A stretch of DNA of 64,000 nt, from contig NZ_JACCFQ010000001.1 of the NCBI RefSeq assembly GCF_013410215.1, positions 744,001 to 808,000 of the forward strand, written 5' to 3'. How positions within the stretch are numbered: position 1 is the stretch's first letter; each line of letters opens with the position of its first letter. A program made the position numbers and the translations under genes. A model generated the notes under the pieces. It searched no databases. It was not told where the DNA came from and saw only the letters and a program-made list of their open reading frames with translations. This stretch comes from Nesterenkonia sandarakina. GTDB lineage: Bacteria; Actinomycetota; Actinomycetes; Actinomycetales; Micrococcaceae. Below are positions 17,540-26,707 of the stretch, one piece after another.

Positions 17540-18979
17540 CTAGCCCCGGCCACCACTCCCGGGCCCCAGCGTGCGAAGCAGCCCGTCCATGGTCATCATG
17601 GCTCCGCCCAGCACCGCCGGCAATCCGCCGCCGGGATGAACCGAGGCGCCTACCCGCCACAGCCATGGCCGCGTCACACTGTGCCGAGCCGGACGGTGCA
17701 GCGGCCCGCTCATCACCAGGGGGCGGATCGGGCCATACAGGGAGCCTCCGGAAGAGCCGGCGAGACTGAAATAGTTCGGATCTAGGATGGTGTACTCCTC
17801 AGCGCACGTCTCGAAGCTTCCGGGAAGCCCCACCGTGTCCCACACGCGGCGCAGTTCCCGGTCGACGAAGGCATCATCGAGGCCGTAGCGCCGCCCATTC
17901 GGAGGCGCTGTCAGCAGCACTGCGAGCGTGTCAGCGGTATTGGCGCCTGAGTCCGTCGCCGGATAGTAGTTGAGAAACGCCATGGTCTGGCCCGGCTCCC
18001 GCTGGGCCTCGAGGCTCGCGTAGAGCTCCCGTGGATCCTCGGGCAGCACCACACTGTGCTGTGGCGTGCCCTCGGGAAGGGGGCGCTTGAGCGCGGCGTA
18101 CACCGCAACCGCGGAGCAGGAGAGCTTCTGCGGTGCTCGAGGTGTGCGCCCAGGCAGCAGCGCCTCGAGGCGGTGCGCCTCTATACCGCTGACCACTGCG
18201 TCGGCCCGATACTCCCGCTGAGCGGTCCTGACTTTTCCCCGTTCCAGGCCCAGGACGGGCTCATCGGTGCGAACATCGACCCCTGCGGCTCGCGCCAGAC
18301 GCTCCAGGGCCCGCACCAGCTCGTAGATGCCACCTTGTGGCACCCACACCCCGTCTTGGGCCATCACCGCGGGCATGCTGGCGTAGAGCGCCGGGGTCCG
18401 GGAGGGGCCCACCCCCGCATTGAGTGTGTGGATAGCGATCACTTCGCGCAGCCCATCCGGCAGCCAGGTGAGACTGTCGAGATAGCTCCGGGTCGTGAGC
18501 CGGTGCCCATAGAGGCGCTGCATCCGAGCCAGCGAAGGGTAGGCCTCGCGCGATAGTGGCGCGGTGGTCAGCAGCCGGGTCACGTCCGGCCCGATCGGTC
18601 CGTGCAGCGCAGCGAAACGCTCCCACGCCGGGTGCCATGGGTGCCCCGGCGGCACCGGCAGCGAACAGACTTCCCCGCGGAAGTAATACTGGCCTACCTC
18701 CGACAGCCGCTGAAGATTCAGCCCTGCTGTCTCTTCGGCCGCTAAGGAGGGATCCCGGTTGGAGTCATCCAGGCGGCGCAGCAGCTCCTGCCAGACGGCA
18801 GGGAAGGTGAACAACGACGGGCCGGTGTCGATGCGTTGACCAGCGACTTCGATGCGGTGGCTCTTCCCGCCCAGCGTTGAGCCCGCTTCCAGAAGCGTGA
18901 CAGCGTGTCCTGCCCAGGCGGAGAGGACCGACGCCGTCAGGCCTGCCACTCCGCCACCGACCACTACGACGCGACTCAT
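17540..18979 (-). CDS. Phytoene desaturase family FAD-dependent oxidoreductase (CrtI-like)
   Basis: 479 residues. The N-terminal dinucleotide-binding motif is VVVVGGGVAGLTASVLS with LLEAGSTLGGKS, and the C-terminal FAD signature is VGASVHPGGGLPAVLGGA, both diagnostic of the CrtI/CrtN carotenoid desaturase group. The start ATG 18979 overlaps the stop of the prenyltransferase gene (ATGA), so the two form an operon. CrtI enzymes desaturate phytoene to lycopene; a saturase or ketolase-like role for this shorter member is possible. No phytoene synthase (crtB) or GGPP synthase (crtE) is nearby, so the pathway would need genes elsewhere. Confidence 0.85.
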   Translation of the reverse strand: MSRVVVVGGGVAGLTASVLSAWAGHAVTLLEAGSTLGGKSHRIEVAGQRIDTGPSLFTFPAVWQELLRRLDDSNRDPSLAAEETAGLNLQRLSEVGQYYFRGEVCSLPVPPGHPWHPAWERFAALHGPIGPDVTRLLTTAPLSREAYPSLARMQRLYGHRLTTRSYLDSLTWLPDGLREVIAIHTLNAGVGPSRTPALYASMPAVMAQDGVWVPQGGIYELVRALERLARAAGVDVRTDEPVLGLERGKVRTAQREYRADAVVSGIEAHRLEALLPGRTPRAPQKLSCSAVAVYAALKRPLPEGTPQHSVVLPEDPRELYASLEAQREPGQTMAFLNYYPATDSGANTADTLAVLLTAPPNGRRYGLDDAFVDRELRRVWDTVGLPGSFETCAEEYTILDPNYFSLAGSSGGSLYGPIRPLVMSGPLHRPARHSVTRPWLWRVGASVHPGGGLPAVLGGAMMTMDGLLRTLGPGSGGRG

Positions 18980-19806
18980 GGGTACCACCCCAGCAGCAGC
19001 GCCGCGACCAGTTGAATACCTGCCACCGCTCCGGCGACGTAGGGAAAGGCAATGGAATACCGGTACAGACCGTGGGCGGTGCTGGTGAGGGGCGAGCGGA
19101 ACAGCCTGTAGAGCAGCCACCCACTGATCAGCGCATTCACCAGCGCAACCGGAATATTGACCATGGCAAAGCCGATGGTAGCCGAAGCCCACCAGAACCC
19201 GCTCCAGAACACCGCCCCGCGCACCCCCAGGCGCACCGCGGTGGTGGTGATTCCGGCAGCCTGGTCTTCCTCGATGTCCTGCACCGCGTCATAGGTGTGC
19301 TTAGCCACGCTCCAGGCCATCAGCGCCAAGGCAGCGGCCCAGACCGGACCGGCACCCAGGGCCAGCGGCACAAAGACCATCGGCAGGGCGTAGGCGGCGT
19401 TGCTCAGCGAATCCAGATAGGGGCGGGCCTTGAATCGCAGCGGTGGCGCCGAGTAGAAGACGAACACCACCAGGTAGAGCGCGATCCACAGCAGTGCTTC
19501 ACCGGGAAGTGCCCACACGAAGTACGCCAGGAACGGAAGATTGGCCACGAGAACGGCGATCCAGATCGAGGAGACCTCCGCGGCGCGAATCCGGGCGCCT
19601 TCGAAGGATCCCTTGCGCGGATTCAGCGCGTCGGTCTCTTGGTCAAAGATGTCGTTGACGCCGTAGATGAGCAGGTTGAACGGCAGCGTAAGCCATAAGA
19701 GCAGGGCCAGTGCATCCCAGTGCCATAGATGACCGGCCAGCCACATCCCCAGGACGGCGGGACCGACGGTGTTGATCCACAGCACCGGCCGGGAGATATG
19801 GAGCAT
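18976..19806 (-). CDS. UbiA family prenyltransferase, lycopene-elongase-like (CrtEb type)
   Basis: Membrane prenyltransferase of 276 residues with about eight hydrophobic helices. The first Asp-rich motif is YGVNDIFDQETDALNPRKGS, closely like the C50-carotenoid lycopene elongase of corynebacteria (SRP-WINT opening, then YG-ND-FD and NPRKG-EGA). The second Asp-rich region is DAVQDIEEDQAAGI. ATG 19806 is the only in-frame ATG before the conserved ISRPVLWINT; a TTG at 19932 would add a poor 42-residue leader. It overlaps the CrtI-like gene by 4 bases. Likely role: adding C5 units to lycopene for C45/C50 carotenoids; another polyprenyl acceptor is possible. Confidence 0.82.
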   Translation of the reverse strand: MLHISRPVLWINTVGPAVLGMWLAGHLWHWDALALLLWLTLPFNLLIYGVNDIFDQETDALNPRKGSFEGARIRAAEVSSIWIAVLVANLPFLAYFVWALPGEALLWIALYLVVFVFYSAPPLRFKARPYLDSLSNAAYALPMVFVPLALGAGPVWAAALALMAWSVAKHTYDAVQDIEEDQAAGITTTAVRLGVRGAVFWSGFWWASATIGFAMVNIPVALVNALISGWLLYRLFRSPLTSTAHGLYRYSIAFPYVAGAVAGIQLVAALLLGWYP

Positions 19807-20114
19807 TCTGTGGAAGACAGATCCAGCTTGCGAATGAGTTTCGACGGTGGAGCCCCTTCTGCCTCGTGAAACAGCTGCGCCGGAATCACCACGTACCCAT
19901 GTCAGCCGGCAATCTGACTCTGTAGCGTCCAATCGCCGACGGCGGAGGGCCCACTCTCGCCATGCTACGTCAGCCGTCCCTAGGCACTTGACGGCCTACG
20001 ATCACAGCGCCTGCCGCAGCAGAGGAGTACGCTCAGAATTGGACGGGTGGCGTGAAGCCCGAAGCCCTTCGCATAGAGAACTACCCGCGATGTTCGTGAG
20101 GATGTGAGGATGCC

Positions 20115-20324
20115 ATGTCGACCCCCAGTAGCCACCAGCCGGATGCGCCCCAGGGTGCCCGTCGAAGCGTGACGCCGGACCAAGCGCAGCTGACTCCCGA
20201 AGAGAACTCCGGTAAACCTCCTCGCACGACGGCGTCGCTGCTGGCGATCTTCGCCCTGATCTGTCTGGGCCTGTTGTTCCTGCTCCTCATCGGTGAGATC
20301 GGAGTGTTCGAGATCGGAAACTGA
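20115..20324 (+). CDS. Small single-TM membrane protein, unknown function
   Basis: 69 residues: a polar, Pro/Gln-rich N-terminal half, then TASLLAIFALICLGLLFLLL as one transmembrane helix and a short end IGEIGVFEIGN. GAGG lies 6 bases before ATG 20115. Not recognised as a family. It stands alone, divergent from the carotenoid pair. Confidence 0.6.
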   Translation: MSTPSSHQPDAPQGARRSVTPDQAQLTPEENSGKPPRTTASLLAIFALICLGLLFLLLIGEIGVFEIGN

Positions 20325-20416
20325 TGCCGAAGGTGGAGGGCCGGACGTCCTCCCCCAGGTGAATTCCGTCCTGGACTATTAGACAGATCGGGGCTGAGCC
20401 GCGCCGTCGGCGGTTT

Positions 20417-21175
20417 CTACTTGCCCGCGCAGAGCAGCGTTCGGGACCAGAGGTCCTGGTGGTGCCGGACGTACTCGGCGACGGCCCGCCAATGCGCTCC
20501 ATGGCCTTTCTCGAACATGGATCCCCAAGGTTCTATGTCCGCCTCGTTCGAGTGCTTCAGGAGGTCGTACATCGCCGTCGTCCGCGCAGCCATGGCTGCG
20601 GGCAGTGCTGCGCGCAGGTCGTCTTCGGCGTCGTATCCACCGACGAATGCCGCCAACCCCGGGGCAGCCTGCTCTGGTGCCTGATCGGGGTCAGGCAGCG
20701 CAAACGCCTGCGCCGCGTACGCGAGGTCCCAGAGCCGGGTGCTCGGTGCCGCGGCATCCCAGTCGATGAAGGTCCACCGATCTCCGATGACGAGGTTCCA
20801 AGGAGCAAGATCGTTGTGGCAGATCAGTTCCTCCCCCGGTGCCGGAATCGCGGTGGTCCAGACAGCGCGGGTCTCCGGTCTGTAGGCCTGGCTGGCGTCG
20901 TGAATCGCTCGGACCATCGAACCCACCCTGGCGAGTTCTGAGTCCGTCAGCGGGGCGGAGTTGATGGCGAGTTCTCCCGGGATGAACTCGGTGACCTGCC
21001 GACCCAGCTGATCCCGACCCAAGGGTGCGGGCACATCAACACCGGTCGCAGCAAGGAAAGTCATGTACCGGAACACGCTGGGGCTGGCATCAGTCCACGG
21101 CTTACGCACCGTCTGTCCCAGGCGGTAAACCGAGTCACTCGAGTGTCCGCCAGTGAGCAGCTGCTCCTCCTCCAT
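20417..21175 (-). CDS. Aminoglycoside phosphotransferase-fold kinase (APH family)
   Basis: 252 residues of the APH/choline kinase fold. The catalytic loop is ICHNDLAPWNLVIGD (HxDxxxxN) and the metal-binding segment is TFIDWDAAAPSTRLWDLAYA (DWD). The N-terminus GGHSSDSVYRLGQTVRKP provides the nucleotide loop and Lys. Phosphorylates a small hydroxylated substrate, possibly an antibiotic; the substrate is not readable. Divergent from a second APH-fold gene 100 bases away, but the two are not closely alike. Confidence 0.85.
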   Translation of the reverse strand: MEEEQLLTGGHSSDSVYRLGQTVRKPWTDASPSVFRYMTFLAATGVDVPAPLGRDQLGRQVTEFIPGELAINSAPLTDSELARVGSMVRAIHDASQAYRPETRAVWTTAIPAPGEELICHNDLAPWNLVIGDRWTFIDWDAAAPSTRLWDLAYAAQAFALPDPDQAPEQAAPGLAAFVGGYDAEDDLRAALPAAMAARTTAMYDLLKHSNEADIEPWGSMFEKGHGAHWRAVAEYVRHHQDLWSRTLLCAGK

Positions 21176-21275
21176 GGGCCGACCCTATCTCCTGGTCGTC
21201 TCCGTTTCGCCGCGAGCAGCGTCCTCATACGCGCCAAGCCGCGACGCTACCGCCACGTGCCGTAGCGTCGGCTCC

Positions 21276-22199
21276 ATGGCGATGCACGACGACGAGCTCC
21301 GAGTCAGTGCCGACACCGCACGGCAACTGATTCTCGATCAGTTCCCGGCGTGGGGCGACGAAGCAATAGAGGAGATCCACGGGGCCGGAACAGACAACAC
21401 GATCTTCAGAGTCGGAACGACCCGAGCGGCGCGGTTTCCTCGTCGACGCGCAAACGCGACGATTCTCGGCGCAGAACTTCTCCGTGAGGCCGCTGCCATG
21501 CGAGAACTTGCCGAGGTGGCTCCCGTACCGACACCCTTGCCGGTCGCGATCGGACGTCCCGGCCATCAGTATCCGTTGCCATGGACCCTCCAGTCATGGA
21601 TTCCTGGCACGGTCGCGACGCCGCTGGGGTCTGCCCATTCCACGGGACTGGCCCGCCAAGTGGCCGAGCTCATCGCCACGTTCCGTGACGCCCCGACACG
21701 GGGCCGACAGTTCGCCGGCACCGGACGAGGCGGAGACCTCACCGCCTCCGACCAGTGGATGGATACCTGCTTCTCAGAGAGTGCAGGCCTGCTGGATGTT
21801 CCTCGTCTACGAGCCATGTGGGCGGAGTTCCGGCAGCTTCCCCGAGACCAACCGGATGTCATGACCCATGGAGACCTCACTCCACCCAATCTCCTCCTGC
21901 TCGAGAGTCAACTCGTGGGCGTTCTCGACGCTGGGGGTTTCGCCGCTGCCGATCCGTCCCTGGATCTGATCGTGGCGTGGCACCTCTTCGACGACGACGG
22001 CCGCACCGTTCTTCGGGATGACCTAGGGGCCGATCGGCTGGAGTGGCAGAGGGGCGCCGCGTGGGCGTTTCAGCAGGCCATGGGATTGGTCTGGTACTAC
22101 CAGAACTCGAACCCCGGGATGGCTCAGCTCGGTCGCAGCACCCTCGCCCGCATCTCAGGCGACCTGGAGCTGTCTCGGACGCTCTTCGGCGCGCCCTGA
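21276..22199 (+). CDS. Aminoglycoside phosphotransferase-fold kinase (APH family), second copy
   Basis: 307 residues. The N-terminus ISADTAR-like (VSADTARQLILDQFP) and GAGTDNTIFRVG are typical of the APH(4)/macrolide-kinase-like group. The catalytic loop is MTHGDLTPPNLLLLE and the metal motif is VLDAGGFAAADPSLDL. ATG 21276 (a second ATG follows at 21282) was chosen because upstream in-frame codons run through the divergent gene. Antibiotic resistance is possible but unproven; many such environmental proteins phosphorylate unknown metabolites. Confidence 0.85.
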   Translation: MAMHDDELRVSADTARQLILDQFPAWGDEAIEEIHGAGTDNTIFRVGTTRAARFPRRRANATILGAELLREAAAMRELAEVAPVPTPLPVAIGRPGHQYPLPWTLQSWIPGTVATPLGSAHSTGLARQVAELIATFRDAPTRGRQFAGTGRGGDLTASDQWMDTCFSESAGLLDVPRLRAMWAEFRQLPRDQPDVMTHGDLTPPNLLLLESQLVGVLDAGGFAAADPSLDLIVAWHLFDDDGRTVLRDDLGADRLEWQRGAAWAFQQAMGLVWYYQNSNPGMAQLGRSTLARISGDLELSRTLFGAP

Positions 22200-22257
22200 G
22201 AAACTCCCACGGGGCGCCTTGCCCCCGGAGGCACCACCGGCTGAGACCCTCCAGCGA

Positions 22258-22752
22258 CTAGAACCGGGCCGGCGCACCCGAATCGAGGGCCCACTGGATG
22301 CGCTCACGGTGACTCTCCGTGAACGGTTCCGGCAATGCGTTCGCGGGAAACCACGCGACATGCGTGGATTCGTCATCGCCAACCTGCGGAACCCCCGAGA
22401 TCCACTCCAGTTCGAACGCGACATCTACGAATCGACACTGGTCCCCATTGGGGTAAACCGATGGCGGGGTCGCGGATACTCCGGCCACCCGAACGACCCG
22501 CGCTTGAACCCCAGCCTCTTCCTGAACCTCGCGCTGGGCCCCGGAGGCTGGCGAGTCACCAGGTTCAAGGATCCCGGAGATGGCGCTCCAGTGAGCGTTG
22601 TCTGATCTCTTGACCAACAGCACCTCTGGCCCCTCGAGGGCCGTCCGGGTTTCATCTTCGCGCCGAAGCACCACGCTCGTGACACCTGGAAGGAAGAGCT
22701 CCTTGTGCCCAATCTCTTCACGCAGGTCAAGTACGAAGTCGGGGGTCGCCAT
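22258..22752 (-). CDS. Nudix hydrolase
   Basis: 164 residues. The Nudix box begins at GILEPGDSPASGAQ and continues REVQEEAGV; it fits G-x5-E-x7-REUxEExGU except that the first Glu is Asp. The domain hydrolyses nucleoside diphosphates linked to another moiety (NTPs, NDP-sugars, NADH). LLVKRSDNAHWSAISG precedes the box. Part of a minus-strand pair with the GNAT gene 75 bases upstream. The substrate is unknown. Confidence 0.88.
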   Translation of the reverse strand: MATPDFVLDLREEIGHKELFLPGVTSVVLRREDETRTALEGPEVLLVKRSDNAHWSAISGILEPGDSPASGAQREVQEEAGVQARVVRVAGVSATPPSVYPNGDQCRFVDVAFELEWISGVPQVGDDESTHVAWFPANALPEPFTESHRERIQWALDSGAPARF

Positions 22753-22827
22753 CGATCCAGCCTATGTCTTCGGTGTTCCAACCGGGATCGACGATCGATT
22801 CGTCGCGTGCGCGGCGGATGGATCTTC

Positions 22828-23364
22828 CTACAGCTGTCTCCTGGTGAACAACGTAGTCCCGCTATCAGGGTGCACTTCCCTGCGATCAGTCTCGGTAAAT
22901 CCGACCTTGGCCAAGACACGGCGAGAAGCAGTGTTCCAATCCCAGACCGTAGCCCACAGCTGTTCATACCCAGAGGATCTCGCCCAGTCCAAGACCACCC
23001 ACGAGGCCTCCGTCGCGTAGCCACAGCCCCAGGTGCGGCGCAGCAGCTCAAACGCCAGCTCCGGCTCACCCGCCGTGCCACGCCCGCTCGCCACCAACCC
23101 GCAGTACCCGATCACGCCCGGTACGGCCTTGCGTTCAATGGCGAGCAGACCAACTGAGGATGGCCGGTTGGCGCGGATGGAATCTTCGAGTTCATCCAAC
23201 GTGGGGCGCCCCTGCGCATCTATTCGGCGGTGGGGTGGCACACGAGGATCTCGTTCGCTCCATAGTTCACGCAGGACCCCAGCCTCGCTCACCCTCCAGG
23301 GCCTGAGTCGCAGTCGAGGCGTCTCCAACAGGGGTGCACGGTCTTGGGCAGCAGCTTCGGTCAT
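22828..23364 (-). CDS. GNAT family N-acetyltransferase (RimJ/RimL type)
   Basis: 178 residues. It opens with LLETPRLRLRPWRVSEAG, the standard first strand, then GVIGYCGLVASG, the acetyl-CoA-binding region WGCGYATEASWVVLDWA (Q/RxxGxG/A reads W-G-C-G-Y-A) and WNTASRRVLAKVGFTET. ATG 23364 was chosen by position of the first strand. Probably acetylates a protein N-terminus or small amine. Confidence 0.85.
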   Translation of the reverse strand: MTEAAAQDRAPLLETPRLRLRPWRVSEAGVLRELWSERDPRVPPHRRIDAQGRPTLDELEDSIRANRPSSVGLLAIERKAVPGVIGYCGLVASGRGTAGEPELAFELLRRTWGCGYATEASWVVLDWARSSGYEQLWATVWDWNTASRRVLAKVGFTETDRREVHPDSGTTLFTRRQL

Positions 23365-23473
23365 GCCAGCGATTCTTGCATTCGCTGCCATCACGGTGGC
23401 CTATCCCCGAGAGCTTCCTGCAGCACGAAGACTGCCGGGGGCGGGTTCTCACTTGCCTTGTTAGCGTGATCGC

Positions 23474-24043
23474 ATGCCCGACCTGATACTGCTCAATGGC
23501 GCCCCGGCCAGCGGGAAGTCCACCCTGGCGCGACTATTAGCCGACGACCAAGACCTGATGCTCGTCCTGGACATCGATACGGTCCGCGGGCTTCTGACTC
23601 GCTGGGAAGCTGCTCCAACCCCCGCTGGCCACGCGGCTCGGCGTCTGGCGCTCAGCATGTGCCGAACTCATCTGTCAACCGGGAATGACGTGGTGGTGCC
23701 CCAGTTTCTTCAACGCGAGGCATTCATTCTTGAGCTCGCTTCCGTGGCAGCCGAGACGGGCGCTCGTTTCATCGAGATCTGCTTGACCAATACGCCGGAG
23801 ATCGCCTCGTCGATGTTTGCTGCACGCGCCTCATCTGATGAACCGAACCATCGGGCGGCGAAGCTGCTCCAGGGGGATCCGGAAGCCGTCCCCGTCTCGG
23901 ATCTCTACAACACCATGATCGGCATGCTCGCAGCCAGACCCCAGACGATCTTTGTGGAGTCGGTCCCTGACGACGTCGGACGAAGTCTTGAGAATCTGCG
24001 CACCGCGATCGACCACAGGTTCGGTCTGGAGTCGCGCTCCTGA
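23474..24043 (+). CDS. P-loop kinase-like AAA family protein
   Basis: 189 residues. Walker A NGAPASGKSTLARLL stands at the N-terminus, followed by LVLDIDTVRGLL, a possible Walker B/substrate Asp, and VVVPQFLQREAF, typical of the chloramphenicol-phosphotransferase/zeta-toxin-like kinase group (AAA_33). No toxin-antitoxin partner is adjacent. Substrate unknown; a small-molecule kinase is the most likely role. Confidence 0.8.
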   Translation: MPDLILLNGAPASGKSTLARLLADDQDLMLVLDIDTVRGLLTRWEAAPTPAGHAARRLALSMCRTHLSTGNDVVVPQFLQREAFILELASVAAETGARFIEICLTNTPEIASSMFAARASSDEPNHRAAKLLQGDPEAVPVSDLYNTMIGMLAARPQTIFVESVPDDVGRSLENLRTAIDHRFGLESRS

Positions 24044-24075
24044 CCTGGGCGTGAGCCCGACTTAGACTTGATCGC

Positions 24076-24681
24076 GTGACCCACCAAAGGAGCAGCGCGG
24101 CGTATTCACGGCGCGCAACGGAGTACATCGAACGTCTTGGGCTGATGGACCCCGTGCATCCATCGGATCGCGAGCTCGTCTCCACGTGGGCATCCGGCGT
24201 CCACGAGGCCATCGACGCTGGATGCGGACCAGGTCACTGGACGAACTTCCTTGCCGAGCAAGGTGTCATTGTCCGCGGGGTCGACCTTGTTCCTGAGTTC
24301 ATCGCGCACGCCCGGAACACGTACCCCGCCGTGCGCTTCACAGTCGGTGATCTCGCTTCCCTCGATGCCGCGGCCGACTCGGTCGATGGGATTCTCTCCT
24401 GGTACTCCCTCATCCACTACGAGCCGCAAGCGATTCAGTCCCCCTTGCGCGAGTTCGGGCGCGTGCTCAAGCCCGGAGGCACGTTGCTCGTCGGTTTCTT
24501 CGAGGGACCCACGGTGGAGAAGTTCGCTCACGCGGCCACGCCGGCGTACCAGTGGCCGGTCGACGACCTCGGCGCTGAGTTGCTGGCAGCTGGCTTTGAC
24601 GTCCTCGAATCCCACGTTCGCAAGACCCCCGATCAGCGGCCTCACGGAGCAATCATCGCGCGGTGTCGCGGCACACGCTGA
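24076..24681 (+). CDS. Class I SAM-dependent methyltransferase
   Basis: 201 residues starting at GTG 24076. Motif I is AIDAGCGPGHWTNFL (SAM binding), then VRGVDLVPEFIAHAR (acidic loop), SVDGILSWYSLIHY (motif IV) and REFGRVLKPGGTLLVGFF. It follows the P-loop kinase gene after 32 bases. The substrate is not evident. Confidence 0.85.
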   Translation: MTHQRSSAAYSRRATEYIERLGLMDPVHPSDRELVSTWASGVHEAIDAGCGPGHWTNFLAEQGVIVRGVDLVPEFIAHARNTYPAVRFTVGDLASLDAAADSVDGILSWYSLIHYEPQAIQSPLREFGRVLKPGGTLLVGFFEGPTVEKFAHAATPAYQWPVDDLGAELLAAGFDVLESHVRKTPDQRPHGAIIARCRGTR

Positions 24682-24745
24682 AGGGTGGCCCATCGGGTAC
24701 TTGGCCCGCAATAAGTGACCCCTAGACCGGCTCTAGACCTCTGAC

Positions 24746-25648
24746 TCACCCCAACCCGGCACTCGGTGCCTCTGCAGCGGCACTGGTGATGACCTCAGAT
24801 ACTTTCTGGACCGCACGGGACTGGGCTCGGCGCGGATCAATGACGAGTCGCACGGGATAGTCCGGACGAGGCAGTCCCGGTACACGTGCGATGCCTTCAG
24901 AACGAGCCATGCACGCCGCAACTGGGAGCACCGCAAGCCCCAGACCCGCTTCCACACACGCCCGAGCTGCCTCGATGCTGCCGAAGCGAGTCACCCGCGG
25001 GGCCCTCGGCAGTCCTTCTGAGAGATCCCGGAACAATGCATCCGAGTAGCCACAACCATCCTCGAGCAGATAGAAGACCTCTTCGGAGAGTTCTGACCAC
25101 TCCACCGATTTCTGCTGCGTCAACGGGTGTCCCTGGGCAGCGAACACGGCTACTTTCTCATGGCCGATAACGTCTATATCCAGCCTGGAGGTGGGCGGCG
25201 CTTCCTCGACAATGAGGCCGATGTCGAGGCTGCGATCTGAGACCCCGGCTAGGGAAGCTCTCGTATCCGAGGGGACCAGATGCAAGTTGATACGCGGATG
25301 CTGCTTCCGAACCTCGGCAATCACGGAGGGGAGACGATACGCACAGATCGACTCGGGAGCCCCCACGACCACGTCACCCTGTGGCTCTGCCTCATGGCCG
25401 CGAACCGCTAGGGCCATTGAATGCTCGAGGTCCAGAAGCTGCTGGGCTTGCTCATGAATCCGTTTGGCAGCTTCCGTCAGGTGCGCCCCAGTCGGGGTGC
25501 GCTCAAACAGAGGCGCACCAAGCTCACGCTCCAACAGCTTCACACGGGCGGTGACCGTCGACTGCGCCAGGTGGAGCTCGTCAGCTGCGGCGGTGAAATT
25601 GTTCCACCGAGCCACGGAGAGGAAAGTCTTCAGCAACGATGTGTCCAT
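24746..25648 (-). CDS. LysR family transcriptional regulator
   Basis: 300 residues. N-terminal helix-turn-helix: LLKTFLSVARWNNFTAAADE then LHLAQSTVTARVKLLERELG. The C-terminal LysR substrate domain starts near residue 90. It is transcribed divergently from the PhzF-like gene, with two ATCG-N7-CGAT sites in the 84-base gap, so it most likely activates that gene and represses itself. Effector unknown. Confidence 0.92.
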   Translation of the reverse strand: MDTSLLKTFLSVARWNNFTAAADELHLAQSTVTARVKLLERELGAPLFERTPTGAHLTEAAKRIHEQAQQLLDLEHSMALAVRGHEAEPQGDVVVGAPESICAYRLPSVIAEVRKQHPRINLHLVPSDTRASLAGVSDRSLDIGLIVEEAPPTSRLDIDVIGHEKVAVFAAQGHPLTQQKSVEWSELSEEVFYLLEDGCGYSDALFRDLSEGLPRAPRVTRFGSIEAARACVEAGLGLAVLPVAACMARSEGIARVPGLPRPDYPVRLVIDPRRAQSRAVQKVSEVITSAAAEAPSAGLG

Positions 25649-25659
25649 ACAACCAGGCT

Positions 25660-25706
25660 ATCGACAGAACCGATGCAGCACATCAGAAACTATCGTTGGA
25701 ATCGAT
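25660..25706. promoter_or_regulatory. Twin LysR-type operators between lysR and the PhzF-like gene
   Basis: Two identical half-site pairs, ATCG-N7-CGAT, at 25660-25674 and 25692-25706. Each fits the LysR T-N11-A rule. Their centres are 32 bases apart, three helical turns, as expected for a tetramer bound on one face. Confidence 0.75.
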
Positions 25707-25732
25707 TGACCGAATTGACCAGACTTGGCGTC

Positions 25733-26575
25733 ATGGACGAAATCCTTCACTACACCGCCTTCACCTCCGACCCCTCTGGAGGCAACCCCGCCGGAGTTGT
25801 TCTCGATGCTCAGAATCTCTCCGACGAGGAGCGGCAAGACCTCGCGTCGCAGATCGGCTACTCTGAGACCGCCTTTCTGGAGTCCGGCCCAATCGCCGGT
25901 ACGTACCGCGTACGCTTCTTCAGTCCACTTGCTGAGGTGGCCTTCTGCGGGCACGCCACGATCGCAACGGCCGTCGCACTAGCGCACCGATCCGGCGTCG
26001 CCGATGTTGTGTTCGAGACATTGGCAGGTCCCATCCCGGTCTCAACCCAGGCCGTCGATGGGGTTGTCCGTGCGACGCTGACCAGCACTGAGACCTGGAG
26101 TCGACCAGCTTCCGCCTGGCAGATCCAGTATGTGCTCGACGCACTGGGGTGGTCTGCCGAGGATCTCTCGACTGAGTTTCCACCCCACGAAGCTTTTGGC
26201 GGGGAAACCCACCTTGTTCTCGTCACCGCGTCTCGTCGACGGCTCACCGACGTCGAGTATGACTTCGACGCACTGAAGGCGATCATGCAAGACTACCGGT
26301 GGACCACGGTTCAACTGGTCTGGTTCGAGAACGAGCATCTGGCGCACTCCAGAAACCTGTTTCCTGTCGGCGGTGTGGTGGAGGATCCGGCAACTGGCGC
26401 TGCGGCCGCGGCCTTGGGAGGTTACCTACGCAGCCTCGGCCGCGTGCACGGCAGGTGCGAACTGACAATTCTGCAGGGCGAGGACATGGGCAGACCTAGC
26501 CGACTCGACGTCGTGGCTCACGCCGACTCCAAACGCGTCACTGTCGCCGGATCGGCGGTGCCGATAACGCATTAG
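25733..26575 (+). CDS. PhzF family isomerase/epimerase-like protein
   Basis: 280 residues of the PhzF/DAP-epimerase fold. FTSDPSGGNPAGVVLDA opens the first domain; GYSETAFLESG contains the conserved catalytic Glu (SETAF); FFSPLAEVAFCGHATIATA and VVEDPATGAAAAALGGYL are the other signatures. ATG 25733 lies 84 bases from the divergent LysR start. The reaction is unknown for most members; regulation by the LysR neighbour is inferred from the twin operators. Confidence 0.9.
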   Translation: MDEILHYTAFTSDPSGGNPAGVVLDAQNLSDEERQDLASQIGYSETAFLESGPIAGTYRVRFFSPLAEVAFCGHATIATAVALAHRSGVADVVFETLAGPIPVSTQAVDGVVRATLTSTETWSRPASAWQIQYVLDALGWSAEDLSTEFPPHEAFGGETHLVLVTASRRRLTDVEYDFDALKAIMQDYRWTTVQLVWFENEHLAHSRNLFPVGGVVEDPATGAAAAALGGYLRSLGRVHGRCELTILQGEDMGRPSRLDVVAHADSKRVTVAGSAVPITH

Positions 26576-26707
26576 AGGGCCTGCATTGTGAGACAGGACA
26601 GTCGCTCAGCGGGAACTCTCCCCTCGTTCCGATGCGCCCAGATTCGACGCCACGTTCCGCCCATCCCTGGTGAGTCGACCGAGAGCTCCGCCGGGGTTCG
26701 GCCTCAC

